From positions 124,001-188,000 of the forward strand of contig NZ_PPTT01000002.1 of assembly GCF_003339815.1 (NCBI RefSeq): DNA of 64,000 nt, written 5' to 3'. The stretch comes from Eggerthella sinensis (GTDB taxonomy: Bacteria > Actinomycetota > Coriobacteriia > Coriobacteriales > Eggerthellaceae). Positions 25,991 to 35,253 of the stretch are shown here, piece by piece (positions within the stretch are counted from its first letter, which is position 1; each line of letters starts with the position of its first letter). The position numbers and the translations under genes are program-made. The notes under the pieces were generated by a model. The model was not told the DNA's origin. It worked only from the letters and a program-made list of their open reading frames with translations, and did no database searches.

Positions 25991-27787
25991 CTACTCGTTG
26001 CCCAAAAAGGAGCCGGACTGGCGGTCCCAGAGGTGGGCGTACTCGCCGCCGGCTTGCACGAGGTCGGCGTGGGTGCCGTCCTCGATGAGCTTGCCGTCGC
26101 CCAGCACCACGATGCGGTCGAGGCTTGCCACGGTGGACAGGCGGTGCGCGATGACGATGGACGTGCGGCCGCGCATGAGGTTCTCCAGCGCGTCTTGGAT
26201 GAGCCGCTCGCTCTCGGAGTCGAGCGCCGACGTGGCCTCGTCCAGCACGAGGATGGGCGCGTCGGTGAGGATGGCGCGGGCGATGGCGATGCGCTGCCGC
26301 TGCCCGCCCGACAGCTTCACGCCGCGCTCGCCCGTGAGCGTGTCGAAGCCGTGCGGAAGCTTCTCGATGAACTCGAGCGCGTTCGCCTGACGGGCGGCTT
26401 CGACGATGTCCGCATCGGAGGCGTGCGCGCGGCCGTAGGCGATGTTGTCGCGGATGGTGCGGTGAAACAGCAGCGGCTCCTGCGGCACGTAGGCAATTTG
26501 GCGGCGCAAGCTCGTCTGCGCCACATGCGCGATGTTCTGCCCGTCGATGAGGATGCTGCCTTCCTGAATGTCGGCCAAACGCAGCAGCAACGTGGTGAGC
26601 GTCGTCTTGCCCGAGCCCGACTTCCCCACAAGACCCACCCGCTGACCGGCGGGGATGTACAGCGAGAAGTCGTCGAACACGAGGTCGTGCTCGTCGGCGT
26701 CGGCGTAGCGAAACGTCAGGTCGTGGAAGTCGATGGCACCGCGCTTCACGTGCAGCTCGGGCGCGCCGGGGTCGTCGGCCACGAGGCGCGGCTCGTCGAG
26801 CACCACCGTCATGTCGTGCGCGTCGCCGAAGGCGCGGTTGATGGTTTGGAACGTCTGATTCAGCCGGTTGAACTGCATCGTGAGCGAGTAGGTGTACGTG
26901 AACATCATGACGAGCGTGCCCGCGCTGATGCCGAACCACGCGTTGCCGCCCGACACGAACACCACCAGCAGCCCCATGATGAGCACGGTGATGGAGCTCG
27001 TGGCCACGCCGCGCAGGATGGTGGCGCGCATGCGGCGGGTGTCGGCGGCCTTCACCTGGAGGTTCGCCCGGTCGTACAGCTCGCGCTCGTACGACTCGCG
27101 CCCCGACGTCTTCACCGCAAGGATGTTCGTGATGCTGTCGGACAGCTCGCCCGACAGCGCGTTCTGCGCCGCGGCGGTCTGCTCGTTGAGGGGCAGGATG
27201 CGCTTGTACAGCTTGTACGCCACCAGCACGTACACCGCCAGCAGGCACACGAGCAGCGCCACGTACGCCGGCACGAGCGGCGTGAGCAGCACCACCGTGT
27301 ACACCGCGCCGCACACGATGGGGATGACCGCATACACGAAACTGTCCATGAGCAGGGTGTACGCGCTGAGGAACTTCTGCGCCTGGCTGACGAGCGAGCC
27401 GCCGAAGCGGTTCGAATGGAACGTCATCGACTGGTTCGACAGCGTGTCGAACGTGCGCGTGGCCAGTTCGTACGACGCACGGATTTCCACCTTCGAGGCG
27501 AAGTAATCCTGCAGCTTGCTGCACGCCTGCCCCAGCACGTTCACGCCCACGAGCGCGAGCATGAGCGGCCCGAACACGGGCAGCACCTGATCGGGCTCCA
27601 CGCGCCCGGCGCTCACGAGGTCGATGATCTTGCCCATGATGAAGGGGTTCATGTACGACAGAAAGAAGACGAAGCCCATCGTCACCAGCACGGCGCACAG
27701 GAACAGGGGCCATTGCAGCGCCGTCACCTGCCAGTAAAAGTGCAGCGTGCGCAGCGCAACGGGTGGTTTGTCGTTCGTTCGGCTCAT
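25991..27787 (-). CDS. ABC exporter, fused membrane and ATPase domains
   Basis: A 598-residue half-transporter. Six membrane helices (about 20-310) precede an ATPase (about 340-590) with Walker A GLVGKSGSGKTTL, signature LSGGQRQRIAIARA, Walker B ILVLDEATSALD and an H-loop in IVIAHRLST. It probably works as a homodimer exporting a drug, lipid or peptide. It is convergent with the UPF0210 gene and divergent from a flavin reductase. A start at 27802 is possible; both starts have weak ribosome sites. The cargo is unknown. Confidence 0.88.
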   Translation of the reverse strand: MSRTNDKPPVALRTLHFYWQVTALQWPLFLCAVLVTMGFVFFLSYMNPFIMGKIIDLVSAGRVEPDQVLPVFGPLMLALVGVNVLGQACSKLQDYFASKVEIRASYELATRTFDTLSNQSMTFHSNRFGGSLVSQAQKFLSAYTLLMDSFVYAVIPIVCGAVYTVVLLTPLVPAYVALLVCLLAVYVLVAYKLYKRILPLNEQTAAAQNALSGELSDSITNILAVKTSGRESYERELYDRANLQVKAADTRRMRATILRGVATSSITVLIMGLLVVFVSGGNAWFGISAGTLVMMFTYTYSLTMQFNRLNQTFQTINRAFGDAHDMTVVLDEPRLVADDPGAPELHVKRGAIDFHDLTFRYADADEHDLVFDDFSLYIPAGQRVGLVGKSGSGKTTLTTLLLRLADIQEGSILIDGQNIAHVAQTSLRRQIAYVPQEPLLFHRTIRDNIAYGRAHASDADIVEAARQANALEFIEKLPHGFDTLTGERGVKLSGGQRQRIAIARAILTDAPILVLDEATSALDSESERLIQDALENLMRGRTSIVIAHRLSTVASLDRIVVLGDGKLIEDGTHADLVQAGGEYAHLWDRQSGSFLGNE

Positions 27788-27865
27788 GCCCTCATCGTAC
27801 ATGAACAAATCCCGGCGCTCGAATACGTTGCCGGAGCGGCGAACCATCGCAACGCGATCGAAAAA

Positions 27866-27936
27866 CGCGTCATGCCTCAGGGGTGATCTTTCGTTTTTCC
27901 TGTTCGCAGGCAATTTCACCTCTGAGGAATGACGCG
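27866..27936. repeat. long imperfect inverted repeat upstream of the ABC exporter and a reductase
   Basis: Left arm 27866-27886 and right arm 27916-27936 are complementary at 19 of 21 positions (CGCGTCAT-n-CCTCAG-n-GGTGA type), with a 29-bp centre. It lies in the divergent region between an ABC exporter and a flavin reductase. It may be an operator, an RNA hairpin or a repetitive element. Confidence 0.7.
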
Positions 27937-28028
27937 CTCGGCGCGCCTCATCGGCATGATGCACCTCGAACCTTGGCAGCGCCGCCGCCCCTCGCACGAC
28001 GAGGGAGGCGGCGAACAGGAGGGCCAAG

Positions 28029-29894
28029 ATGGGGAACGAAAGGACCAACACCATGGAACGCAAACAACAGCACGGCACGCACGGCCTGTCTCGACGCAGC
28101 TTCCTCACCGGCGCCGCGGTGACGGGCTTGGCCGCGGCGGCAGGCACGCTCGCGGGATGCGCGCCCAAATCGGCCAGCAGCGCGAATGCGGCCGAAAACG
28201 ACGGCAGCGCCGCACCCGAGCACCGGTGGCAAAGCCAGGCTGCAGCCGACTGGCGCGTCGCGCCCGAGCCCGTCGACGAAGCGAGCATCGCCGACGGCGG
28301 CACCTTCGACATCGTGGTGGTAGGAGGCGGGCAGGCGGGCACGTGGACGGCGCGCTCGGCGGCCATGCAGGGCGCCAGCGTGTGCGTGGTGGAAGCGCAG
28401 CCCGAGGACAGCTTCTTCTACATCGGCGGCGAGGTGGCCATCGTCAACAGCGAGTGGGCCCTCGAGCGCGGCGCCGACCGTATCGAGAAGGCCAACTTCA
28501 TGACGAACTGGCTCGTGCGCAACGCCAACCGCAGCAACCAGCGCCTCATCCGCAACTTCGTGGACTACTCCGGCCAGATCATGGACTGGAGCATTTCCGA
28601 GATCGACGAGGTGGACCCCGACTTCTATCACAACACCGACCGCGTGAACCTTTACTCGGCCGAAGCCGACGACCGCATGGTCATGGACCCGTCGGGCTAC
28701 CAATTCTACAAGTCCACCATCGTGCACCGTCCCGTCACGGGCGGCGGCGCCGATTGGGAATGGGGCTCGCTCGTCATGACGCACCATCGCGAGAAGGCCA
28801 TCGAAGAGGGCGCTGTCTGGAACTTCAACACGTACGCGGAGTACCTCGAGAAGGACGATGCCGGACGCGTGGTGGCCGTCGTGGCGCGCAAGCAGGACGA
28901 CGACAGCTACGTGCGCTACACCGGCACGCGCGGCGTGGTGCTGACGGCGGGCGATTTCCAGTCCAACGAGGACATGCTGCGCGACATCAACGACGAGTAC
29001 CGCCACCTGGCCGAGAACTACGGCAACATCGAGCTGGCCACGTCGGGCGGCATGGGCGTCAAAGACGGCGCGGGCATCAAGCTGGGCGTGTGGGCCGGCG
29101 GACACGTGGAGGCCGGCCCGCGCACAGGCATGAACACCGGCCAATCGGGCCCGTGGGAAACCACGCCGTGGGGACCGGGCTTCATGCTGCTCAACCAGCG
29201 CGGCCTGCGGTTCTGCAACGAGTGCTCGGGCGGCACCGAGGGCTCCGGGTACCAGTCGAGCCGTCAGCCGAAGGGCGTCATCATCTCGGTGGCCGACGCG
29301 AACTACCTCGACACCATCGCCTGCATGCCCCCGGCGCACGGCGCCATCAACCTCACCTCGAAGGTGACGTTCCACGGCATCGACCCGCTGCAGGAGCAGA
29401 TGGCCGCCCTCGACCCCTCCTCCGCAGAACCCAGCAAGGAGGGCGTGTACTGCGCCAACACCTTCGAGGAGCTGCTTGACAAGATCGGGTGCTACAACGA
29501 CGAGCAGAAGGCGAACGCCCTGGCCGAGTTCGAGAAGTGGAACCAGTACGCCGAAGCGGGCTTCGACGAAGACTTCGCCATGGACGCGCGCATCATGAAG
29601 CCGCTCACCACGCCGCCCTTCTACGCGGTCACCGGCAACGCCGAGGACATCTACGTGGGGCTGTGCCAGACCACCGGCCTCGACACCGACTTCAACGGCT
29701 GCGTGCTCGACGACGACCTCTTCCCCATCCCCGGCCTGTATGCGGCCGGCAACAACTCGGGCAACCGCTACATCGTCAACTACTGCACGCCCATCAGCGG
29801 CATGAGCTTGGGCCTGTGCATGACCGAAGGCGTGCTGCTGGGCCATCGCCTCGCAACGACGAAGCCCGAGGACGTCGAGCAGCAGAAGGCGTAA
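28029..29894 (+). CDS. Tat-exported FAD-dependent reductase
   Basis: A 621-residue protein with a twin-arginine signal (SRRSFLTG, about 21-28) and lipobox-like LAGC. The FAD-binding fold begins near residue 97 (FDIVVVGGGQAGTWTARSAA). The C-terminal flavin motif is GLYAAGNNSGNRYIVNYCTP followed by ISGMSLGLCMTEG. This lacks the Arg/His set expected for fumarate and resembles the reductase at 41065-42855 (P-x-x-G-x-x-L/C pattern). No cytochrome is adjacent. CAGGAGGG 5 nt upstream sets the start. A terminator follows, then a membrane LuxR gene with its own -10 box, probably its regulator. Substrate unknown. Confidence 0.82.
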   Translation: MGNERTNTMERKQQHGTHGLSRRSFLTGAAVTGLAAAAGTLAGCAPKSASSANAAENDGSAAPEHRWQSQAAADWRVAPEPVDEASIADGGTFDIVVVGGGQAGTWTARSAAMQGASVCVVEAQPEDSFFYIGGEVAIVNSEWALERGADRIEKANFMTNWLVRNANRSNQRLIRNFVDYSGQIMDWSISEIDEVDPDFYHNTDRVNLYSAEADDRMVMDPSGYQFYKSTIVHRPVTGGGADWEWGSLVMTHHREKAIEEGAVWNFNTYAEYLEKDDAGRVVAVVARKQDDDSYVRYTGTRGVVLTAGDFQSNEDMLRDINDEYRHLAENYGNIELATSGGMGVKDGAGIKLGVWAGGHVEAGPRTGMNTGQSGPWETTPWGPGFMLLNQRGLRFCNECSGGTEGSGYQSSRQPKGVIISVADANYLDTIACMPPAHGAINLTSKVTFHGIDPLQEQMAALDPSSAEPSKEGVYCANTFEELLDKIGCYNDEQKANALAEFEKWNQYAEAGFDEDFAMDARIMKPLTTPPFYAVTGNAEDIYVGLCQTTGLDTDFNGCVLDDDLFPIPGLYAAGNNSGNRYIVNYCTPISGMSLGLCMTEGVLLGHRLATTKPEDVEQQKA

Positions 29895-29947
29895 CCGCAC
29901 CCTCCCCTCGAAGCGTTCGGGCTCCCCCTCCCTCAGCCCGAACCATC

Positions 29948-29973
29948 AGGCGCGGCCCCTCCGGGCCGCGCCT
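29948..29973 (+). terminator. terminator after the reductase gene
   Basis: An 11-bp perfect stem (AGGCGCGGCCC / GGGCCGCGCCT), loop CTCC, then TCGTCTT. It separates the reductase from the LuxR gene. Confidence 0.75.
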
Positions 29974-30003
29974 TCGTCTTGCCGTCGCGTCCGCGCCGTT
30001 TTT

Positions 30004-30012
30004 GCCTATAAT
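30004..30012 (+). promoter_or_regulatory. -10 region GCCTATAAT of a LuxR gene
   Basis: A perfect TATAAT (30007-30012) preceded by GCC, 35 bp before the TTG start. The same GCCTA(T/C)AAT stands upstream of the LuxR gene at 43067. No clear -35 was found. Confidence 0.5.
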
Positions 30013-30047
30013 GGAAGCTCCCGGAGGGAGCGGAGAAGGAGGGGCGC

Positions 30048-31421
30048 TTGGCGCGCGAACAAGGGGCCGCATCGTGGCTGTACATCGGCAGGGGCCTGTA
30101 TCTGGCAACCCTGCTGCTCGTCCTGTCGCCCACGCCGTCGCTGGGCGGCGGATTCACCGACGAAGGGGCGCTCGTCGCCACGCGCTTCGCGTTCTTCTGC
30201 GCGCTTGCCTGCTCGGCGTGCCTCACCACGCTGCTCTACCGGCGACTGTCGCCCGTACGCCTGCACTCCGGCGTCATCGTCGCGGCCATGGCCGTCGAGA
30301 TCGTGGGAGGGCTCGGCTACCCGCTCACGGCCGCCGGCGTGCTTCCGCAGCAGTTCCTCGCCGTCGACCTGCTGCTGTCGGCCCTCGTGCTGCCGGTCAT
30401 CGACCTGGCATGGAGCGAGGCGTACGCGCAGCTGCCCCTGCGCACCATCATCAGCCGCACCGCCGGCTCGCTCGCGCTTGCCGTCGTCGTGCTCGCGCTC
30501 GTGCAGGTGCTGCCGCCCGCATGGTCGTTCGCGTTCATGAAGCTGCTGCCGCTCGGCTCGGTGCTGCTCATCATCGTGCTGCGCCGCTCGCCGTCCGTGC
30601 CGCCCTACCAGGCGCCCTCGTGGAATGTGCGCACGATGCAGCCGTCGTGGAAGTTCCTCGCTGGCATCTTCTGCGCCCTCGCCGCAAGCGCCATCCTCCC
30701 GGGATCGGCCGAGGCGGGCGGATTCATCTCGTGGTGGTCCATCATCGGCGGCAACGCGGTGGCCGCCGTGCTCATCCTGCTGCTGCTCGCCTCGAAGCGC
30801 CAGGGCGATTTCCAGAAGGCCCTCATGGTGTTCGTGGGCATCATGGCCGTATGCTATGCGCTATCGGGCCTGTTCATCGGTGCAGATTCGGGTACGACGT
30901 CCACCCCCTTCAAGGTGGCGCAGCACTGCGTCATCTTGGCCACGCAGCAGTGCGTGTCCATCGCCATGTGGTTCGTGTTGCTCGACATCGCGCAGAAGAC
31001 GCGGGTCAGCCCGTTTCTCATCTGCGGGCTCGGCCTCATCGCCGGCGAGCTCGGGCGCGCGGCCGGCACCGGCATCGGCATGGCGGCCCCGCTCGACCCG
31101 GCCGCGCTGTCCATCCTCGCGCTGCTCATGCTGGTGCCCAGCATGTACTTCTTCGCCACGAGCGACCAGCCGAAAGAAGTGATCGTCAACGCCGAGGAGG
31201 TGCTGCAGCGACGTCTCGACCGCATGGCCGACACCGCCGGGCTCACGGCGCGCGAGCGGGAAATCCTCGAGCTGTGGGTGACGGGGCACCGCCTCGATTA
31301 CGTGGCCGAAGCGCTGTTCATCTCGAAGAACACCGTCAAAACGCACCTGCGGCACATCTACCAGAAAACGCAGACCGGCAACAAGGAAGAACTGCTCGTG
31401 CTCTTCGAGCAGCAAGCGTAA
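30048..31421 (+). CDS. LuxR-family regulator with multi-helix membrane domain
   Basis: A 457-residue protein with about 12 hydrophobic helices (residues 10-375) arranged like an MFS carrier, and a C-terminal LuxR HTH (about 390-450: GLTAREREILELWVTGHRLD, then ISKNTVKTHLRHIYQKTQ). The start is TTG with a very strong AAGGAGG 6-7 nt upstream. It follows the reductase at 28029-29894, and its C-terminus faces that of a second LuxR gene across 39 bases. It probably senses the reductase substrate or a product in the membrane and activates the reductase gene. Architecture is seen; the target is inference. Confidence 0.85.
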   Translation: MAREQGAASWLYIGRGLYLATLLLVLSPTPSLGGGFTDEGALVATRFAFFCALACSACLTTLLYRRLSPVRLHSGVIVAAMAVEIVGGLGYPLTAAGVLPQQFLAVDLLLSALVLPVIDLAWSEAYAQLPLRTIISRTAGSLALAVVVLALVQVLPPAWSFAFMKLLPLGSVLLIIVLRRSPSVPPYQAPSWNVRTMQPSWKFLAGIFCALAASAILPGSAEAGGFISWWSIIGGNAVAAVLILLLLASKRQGDFQKALMVFVGIMAVCYALSGLFIGADSGTTSTPFKVAQHCVILATQQCVSIAMWFVLLDIAQKTRVSPFLICGLGLIAGELGRAAGTGIGMAAPLDPAALSILALLMLVPSMYFFATSDQPKEVIVNAEEVLQRRLDRMADTAGLTAREREILELWVTGHRLDYVAEALFISKNTVKTHLRHIYQKTQTGNKEELLVLFEQQA

Positions 31422-31460
31422 AGCCCCGGAGCTCAGCCACGGGTCGGCGAGAAGCAAGCT

Positions 31461-33020
31461 TCATCGAATCCGCTTCGCGCGCCAATTCGGATGCGAGCTG
31501 GACCGCTCGGGCAGTCGGGTAGGAAACTCGGCGCGCGCTATATCCAACAGCTCCTGCTGCGAGTGAATATCCATTTTCGCGAACGCGTTCTTGATATGGG
31601 TATTCACGGTATTCAGCGAGATGAAAAGGGTATCGCGGATGTAGGGGCGATTCCTTCCCGCCAGGAGATACGCGACGATCTCCTCTTCACGCGGCGATAA
31701 CTTGTATGACACGGCCATGCGCCGCGCCTGGTCGCTCAGCATCGCGTCAAGCGCATCCACCACTCCGTCTTCAGCTAGCTGCCCCGCGCGACTTTCGCTC
31801 GTCGTCCGGACATCCCCTTCAACCCCGAACGAGCGAGATCGCTCTTCGAGCGCCATCACCACGGCTACCACCGCGGCAGCGACGAACGGCAAAGACAGCT
31901 GAGCAAGCGTCTCGCCCAACAGCGAAGCCGCCAGCAAACCACAACATTCGCCGAATGCCATGCCCAGCCCCAGCCCGATCAGGTAGCACGAAAAGAAAAA
32001 GGGGGCGCTTCCAGGATGGCGATGGGCCACCTTCGCCAGCAGTATCCAGAAGAACGCCTGCAAAACGATGGAAACAACGGAATTGGCCAGACGTGACCAC
32101 AGGTGCCCGACCGACGCGTCTACCGGCACAAGGGCGAAAGCGAGCAGCAGCACGGGGAGCGTCCAACGCGTTACAAGGGAAGACGTGATGGAACGCGCGG
32201 ACGTGAGCGCGAGCACGACGAACACCCCGAACACCGTTACGGGAACGAACAGCATCAGCAGGACGTACCACCATCCTTGCGCAGCAGGACCGTCCGCGGC
32301 AATGCGAATCACGCCGTATCCGAACCGAAACACCATGAGCATGGCGGTCGCCGCAACGATGCCGCGCGTCTCCGAGAAAGGACGGATCGTGCTGATCGAA
32401 CCACCGGTCTGCATGCTTGAAGTTGCGCGAACCCTTTCCAAATCTTCGCTCGACGACGAACGGAAACGCAAAAAGGCAGCCGAAACGAAAGGCAGTGCGA
32501 CCATGACGGCAAATGACGCAAACGGATCGAGCAAGCCAAGGGCGGCGTAGATTATCCGTGCGATTATGAACGACATCGGTACCGAGAACTCGATCATCGC
32601 TTCGTCATACCGTGAAACCCTGCTTCCCCACAGCACCGTGAGCAACGAGAATCCCCCAGCCACGGGGATCACACACAGCACGATGACGAGAGGTGAAGCA
32701 ACCTCGTAGCGTCGGCAAAGCCCGACGAGCACCATACCAAAAGCGCAGAGCAAAGCCGCAACGATAGGCAGCCATCGTCTCGATTCGAGCATGACCGCCG
32801 ACCGTCGTCTGCACGCGAAGAAGCCGACGAGACCCAGGAGTCCCGAAAGCAGCATCGACGCGATCCAAGGAAGCTCTGATATCGCTACGTTTTCACCGCT
32901 CCACACCATCGAGGAGTAGAACGTCCCGTAGATCCAAGCCATCAGAAACGAAAGGCCGAGCGGGCCTTTCGCATAGGATCTCACCAGGGCACCAACGCTG
33001 TCAGACCCGAGCTTCACCAT
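31461..33020 (-). CDS. LuxR-family regulator with multi-helix membrane domain
   Basis: A 519-residue protein with about 12 hydrophobic helices, then a linker and a LuxR HTH (about 440-500: LSPREEEIVAYLLAGRNRPY, then FISLNTVNTHIKNAFAKMD). The start at 33020 has AGAAGGA upstream and replaces a longer open frame. It is divergent from the FMN/FAD reductase at 33213 and presumably controls it. Its promoter (TATAAT with an upstream TG, 33146-33141) overlaps one of two 13-bp direct repeats. Codon use is less GC-rich than in neighbouring genes, as in the paired reductase. Confidence 0.85.
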   Translation of the reverse strand: MVKLGSDSVGALVRSYAKGPLGLSFLMAWIYGTFYSSMVWSGENVAISELPWIASMLLSGLLGLVGFFACRRRSAVMLESRRWLPIVAALLCAFGMVLVGLCRRYEVASPLVIVLCVIPVAGGFSLLTVLWGSRVSRYDEAMIEFSVPMSFIIARIIYAALGLLDPFASFAVMVALPFVSAAFLRFRSSSSEDLERVRATSSMQTGGSISTIRPFSETRGIVAATAMLMVFRFGYGVIRIAADGPAAQGWWYVLLMLFVPVTVFGVFVVLALTSARSITSSLVTRWTLPVLLLAFALVPVDASVGHLWSRLANSVVSIVLQAFFWILLAKVAHRHPGSAPFFFSCYLIGLGLGMAFGECCGLLAASLLGETLAQLSLPFVAAAVVAVVMALEERSRSFGVEGDVRTTSESRAGQLAEDGVVDALDAMLSDQARRMAVSYKLSPREEEIVAYLLAGRNRPYIRDTLFISLNTVNTHIKNAFAKMDIHSQQELLDIARAEFPTRLPERSSSHPNWRAKRIR

Positions 33021-33090
33021 GAGTTTCCTTCTATCTTTCCAGGTCAAAAGCCACCCTCACCAGATCGGGGCGAGGGTGGCCGTCAGGTCG

Positions 33091-33145
33091 CGAAACCGAT
33101 TATCACCACATCGCAGCGATGGGCGAGATTGCCGAACCCGATTAT
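33091..33145. promoter_or_regulatory. direct repeats and extended -10 in the LuxR/reductase intergenic region
   Basis: CGAAACCGATTAT (33091-33103) and CGAACCCGATTAT (33133-33145) differ by one base and are 42 bp apart, four helical turns. On the minus strand the second contains TGTTATAAT, an extended -10 for the LuxR gene. These look like regulator half-sites. A stem (GCCACCCTC / GAGGGTGGC, 33050-33080) lies in the LuxR leader. Confidence 0.55.
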
Positions 33146-33212
33146 AACAGGCTCAGAGCCGGCACAAGCATGTGCGACGGCGCAGAAGTAAACCGTGAAC
33201 AAGGAGGGAACC

Positions 33213-35099
33213 ATGAACATCGCAGCAAGATCATCATCCACGACCGGACTCACCCGTCGCCGTTTCCTGACAGGAGCCGCAACCATCGGCGCCGTTTCGG
33301 CACTGAGCTTGGCAGGATGCGCGCCCACCGGCGCATCGTCAGCCGCAGACGCAGACGCGCTTGCTACCGGCGATGCGATGATCTACACCGGTTCGGGATC
33401 CGGCCGGATGGGAAACATCCTGGTGAAGGTAGGCATCTCCGGCACCGCGATCACTTCCATCGAGGTCGTCAAGCAGCACGAGACCCCGATGATCGCCAAC
33501 TCCGCACTGTCGCGCATTCCGCAACTGGTCATCCGCAACCAGTCCCTCAACGTCGATGCGGTGACAGGCGCCACAATCACGAGCTTCGGACTGAAGGAGG
33601 CAATCGCCGACGCGCTTTCACAAGCGGGATTGAGCGAGAGCGATCTGGCGAAGACCGGCAAGGAGACCGGCATCGTGCCGGAAGACCCGATCGAGGCAGA
33701 CATCGCGGTTGTCGGGGGCGGGCTGACAGGACTCACCGCAGCCGTGCGCGCGCTTCAAAACGGCAAAACGGTCGCACTGTTCGAAGAAACGGCCCACCTG
33801 GGCGGATCATCCTGCGTCTCAGACGGCTGGATAACCGGCGCGGGTACCATCATGGAGCGCGCCGAGGGAATAGAGGACTCTCCCGAGAAGTTCTACTCCT
33901 TCCTCACCCAAGGCAGCGACGATCCGGCCGTCGTCCCCTTCCCCGAGAACACGCGCACGTACGCCGAGACGTCAGGAGAGCTCATGGATTGGCTCGACAC
34001 GTATGTCAACGTCGACTTCGGCGAACGCAAGGGCGGCTACGGTCTGTACACCCCGCCCGACGAGCCGCGTATCTACGGCGTGAACAACGGGGGAGGTGCA
34101 ATGGACATGGCGCTGATCGAAATCATCCAGGACGAGGTCCAAAAGGGAAACGCCTCCATCATCTTGGAGTCGCGCGCGACGAGCATCCTGAAAGACGACG
34201 GTGGCGCCGTTTCCGGCCTGGAAATCACCTACGCCAACGGAGACGTCAAGGAATTTCCGTTCAAGGCCGTCATTTTGGGCACGGGCGGCTACAGCCACAA
34301 TCAGGAGATGATGCCGTACAAAAATTGCGGCAGCTGTTCCCCCTCCACGGCGTCCGGCCATGGTTGGGAGCTCGCTGAGAACGCAGGCGCGAAGATGATC
34401 GAGCGAGCCGTGTACGCGCCGTACGCCGGTGGCATTCCGAACGCCGGATTCGAAATGCGGTACCAAGCAAACCTCAAGCTTCCCGGCATCATATGGATCA
34501 ACCAAGAAGGAACCCGTATGGCGAACGAGGACAAGCCGCTTCTCGCCAAAGCGGCTTGGGGTAAAGCGAGCGACAATATCGGGTTCGTCGTGTTTTCCGA
34601 AGCCCAGCTCATCGACGGGCTCCGTCCCATCGTACTCACCAGCTACCTTGAAGGGGAGCTCACGCCCTGGCAAAGCGTTGATTTGCTGAACAGTTTGATA
34701 GACAAGGGCGAAGTGGCGTGGAAGGCCGCTTCGGCAGAAGAGCTCGCCAAATCGGCCGGCATCGATGCCGCCGCGTTCGTCGACACCATCGAAACGTACA
34801 ACGACCACTGCGACGAGGGCGTCGATCCCGACTTTGGGCGCGAAGGCATGCAGAAGCTAACCGGCATCCTCTATGCGATCAAAACCGTACCCTACCAGCT
34901 GCAGTGCACGGGTGGAATGCGCGTAAACGAAGACGGCAACGTTCTCGACGAAAGTGAAAAACCCATACCGGGCCTGTACGCAGGCGGTGAAGCAATTGGC
35001 ATGCGTCAAAGCTCGGCCGGCGGCCAAGGAGGTTGCGGACTCGGCAACGCAGCGACATGGGGTTACATCTCCGCCAACTCCGCTAGCGCATACGTATAG
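33213..35099 (+). CDS. Tat-exported reductase with FMN-binding and FAD domains
   Basis: A 628-residue protein. A twin-arginine signal (TRRRFLTG, about 14-21) with lipobox-like LAGC is followed by an FMN_bind domain (about 50-135) whose DAVTGATITS motif gives the Thr/Ser for covalent FMN. An FAD_binding_2 part follows (about 160 on: DIAVVGGGLTGLTAAVRAL), with a C-terminal motif GLYAGGEAIGMRQSSAGGQG and GCGLGNAATWG. The domain order is that of soluble fumarate/urocanate reductases, but the fumarate catalytic motif is changed. The attached FMN may take electrons directly from a membrane donor in place of a cytochrome. AAGGAGGG sets the start. Confidence 0.85.
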   Translation: MNIAARSSSTTGLTRRRFLTGAATIGAVSALSLAGCAPTGASSAADADALATGDAMIYTGSGSGRMGNILVKVGISGTAITSIEVVKQHETPMIANSALSRIPQLVIRNQSLNVDAVTGATITSFGLKEAIADALSQAGLSESDLAKTGKETGIVPEDPIEADIAVVGGGLTGLTAAVRALQNGKTVALFEETAHLGGSSCVSDGWITGAGTIMERAEGIEDSPEKFYSFLTQGSDDPAVVPFPENTRTYAETSGELMDWLDTYVNVDFGERKGGYGLYTPPDEPRIYGVNNGGGAMDMALIEIIQDEVQKGNASIILESRATSILKDDGGAVSGLEITYANGDVKEFPFKAVILGTGGYSHNQEMMPYKNCGSCSPSTASGHGWELAENAGAKMIERAVYAPYAGGIPNAGFEMRYQANLKLPGIIWINQEGTRMANEDKPLLAKAAWGKASDNIGFVVFSEAQLIDGLRPIVLTSYLEGELTPWQSVDLLNSLIDKGEVAWKAASAEELAKSAGIDAAAFVDTIETYNDHCDEGVDPDFGREGMQKLTGILYAIKTVPYQLQCTGGMRVNEDGNVLDESEKPIPGLYAGGEAIGMRQSSAGGQGGCGLGNAATWGYISANSASAYV

Positions 35100-35120
35100 T
35101 AGCATCCTCTCTTCCTCCTT

Positions 35121-35156
35121 GAAGGCTCGCCCGCGACGCCATGCGAGCGGGCCTTC
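35121..35156. terminator. terminator after the FMN/FAD reductase
   Basis: A 14-bp stem (GAAGGCTCGCCCGC with GCGAGCGGGCCTTC) that pairs throughout if two G-U pairs are allowed, loop 8 nt, between the convergent reductase and YccF genes. Confidence 0.65.
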
Positions 35157-35253
35157 GCCCTACCGAACATCGTGGTGGCTATCTCGCAATGCCTCGCCCG
35201 AATATGCAGCGAAAGCGTCCGTACCGTGCGCTTGCCGGCCTCGCAACCTTCCC

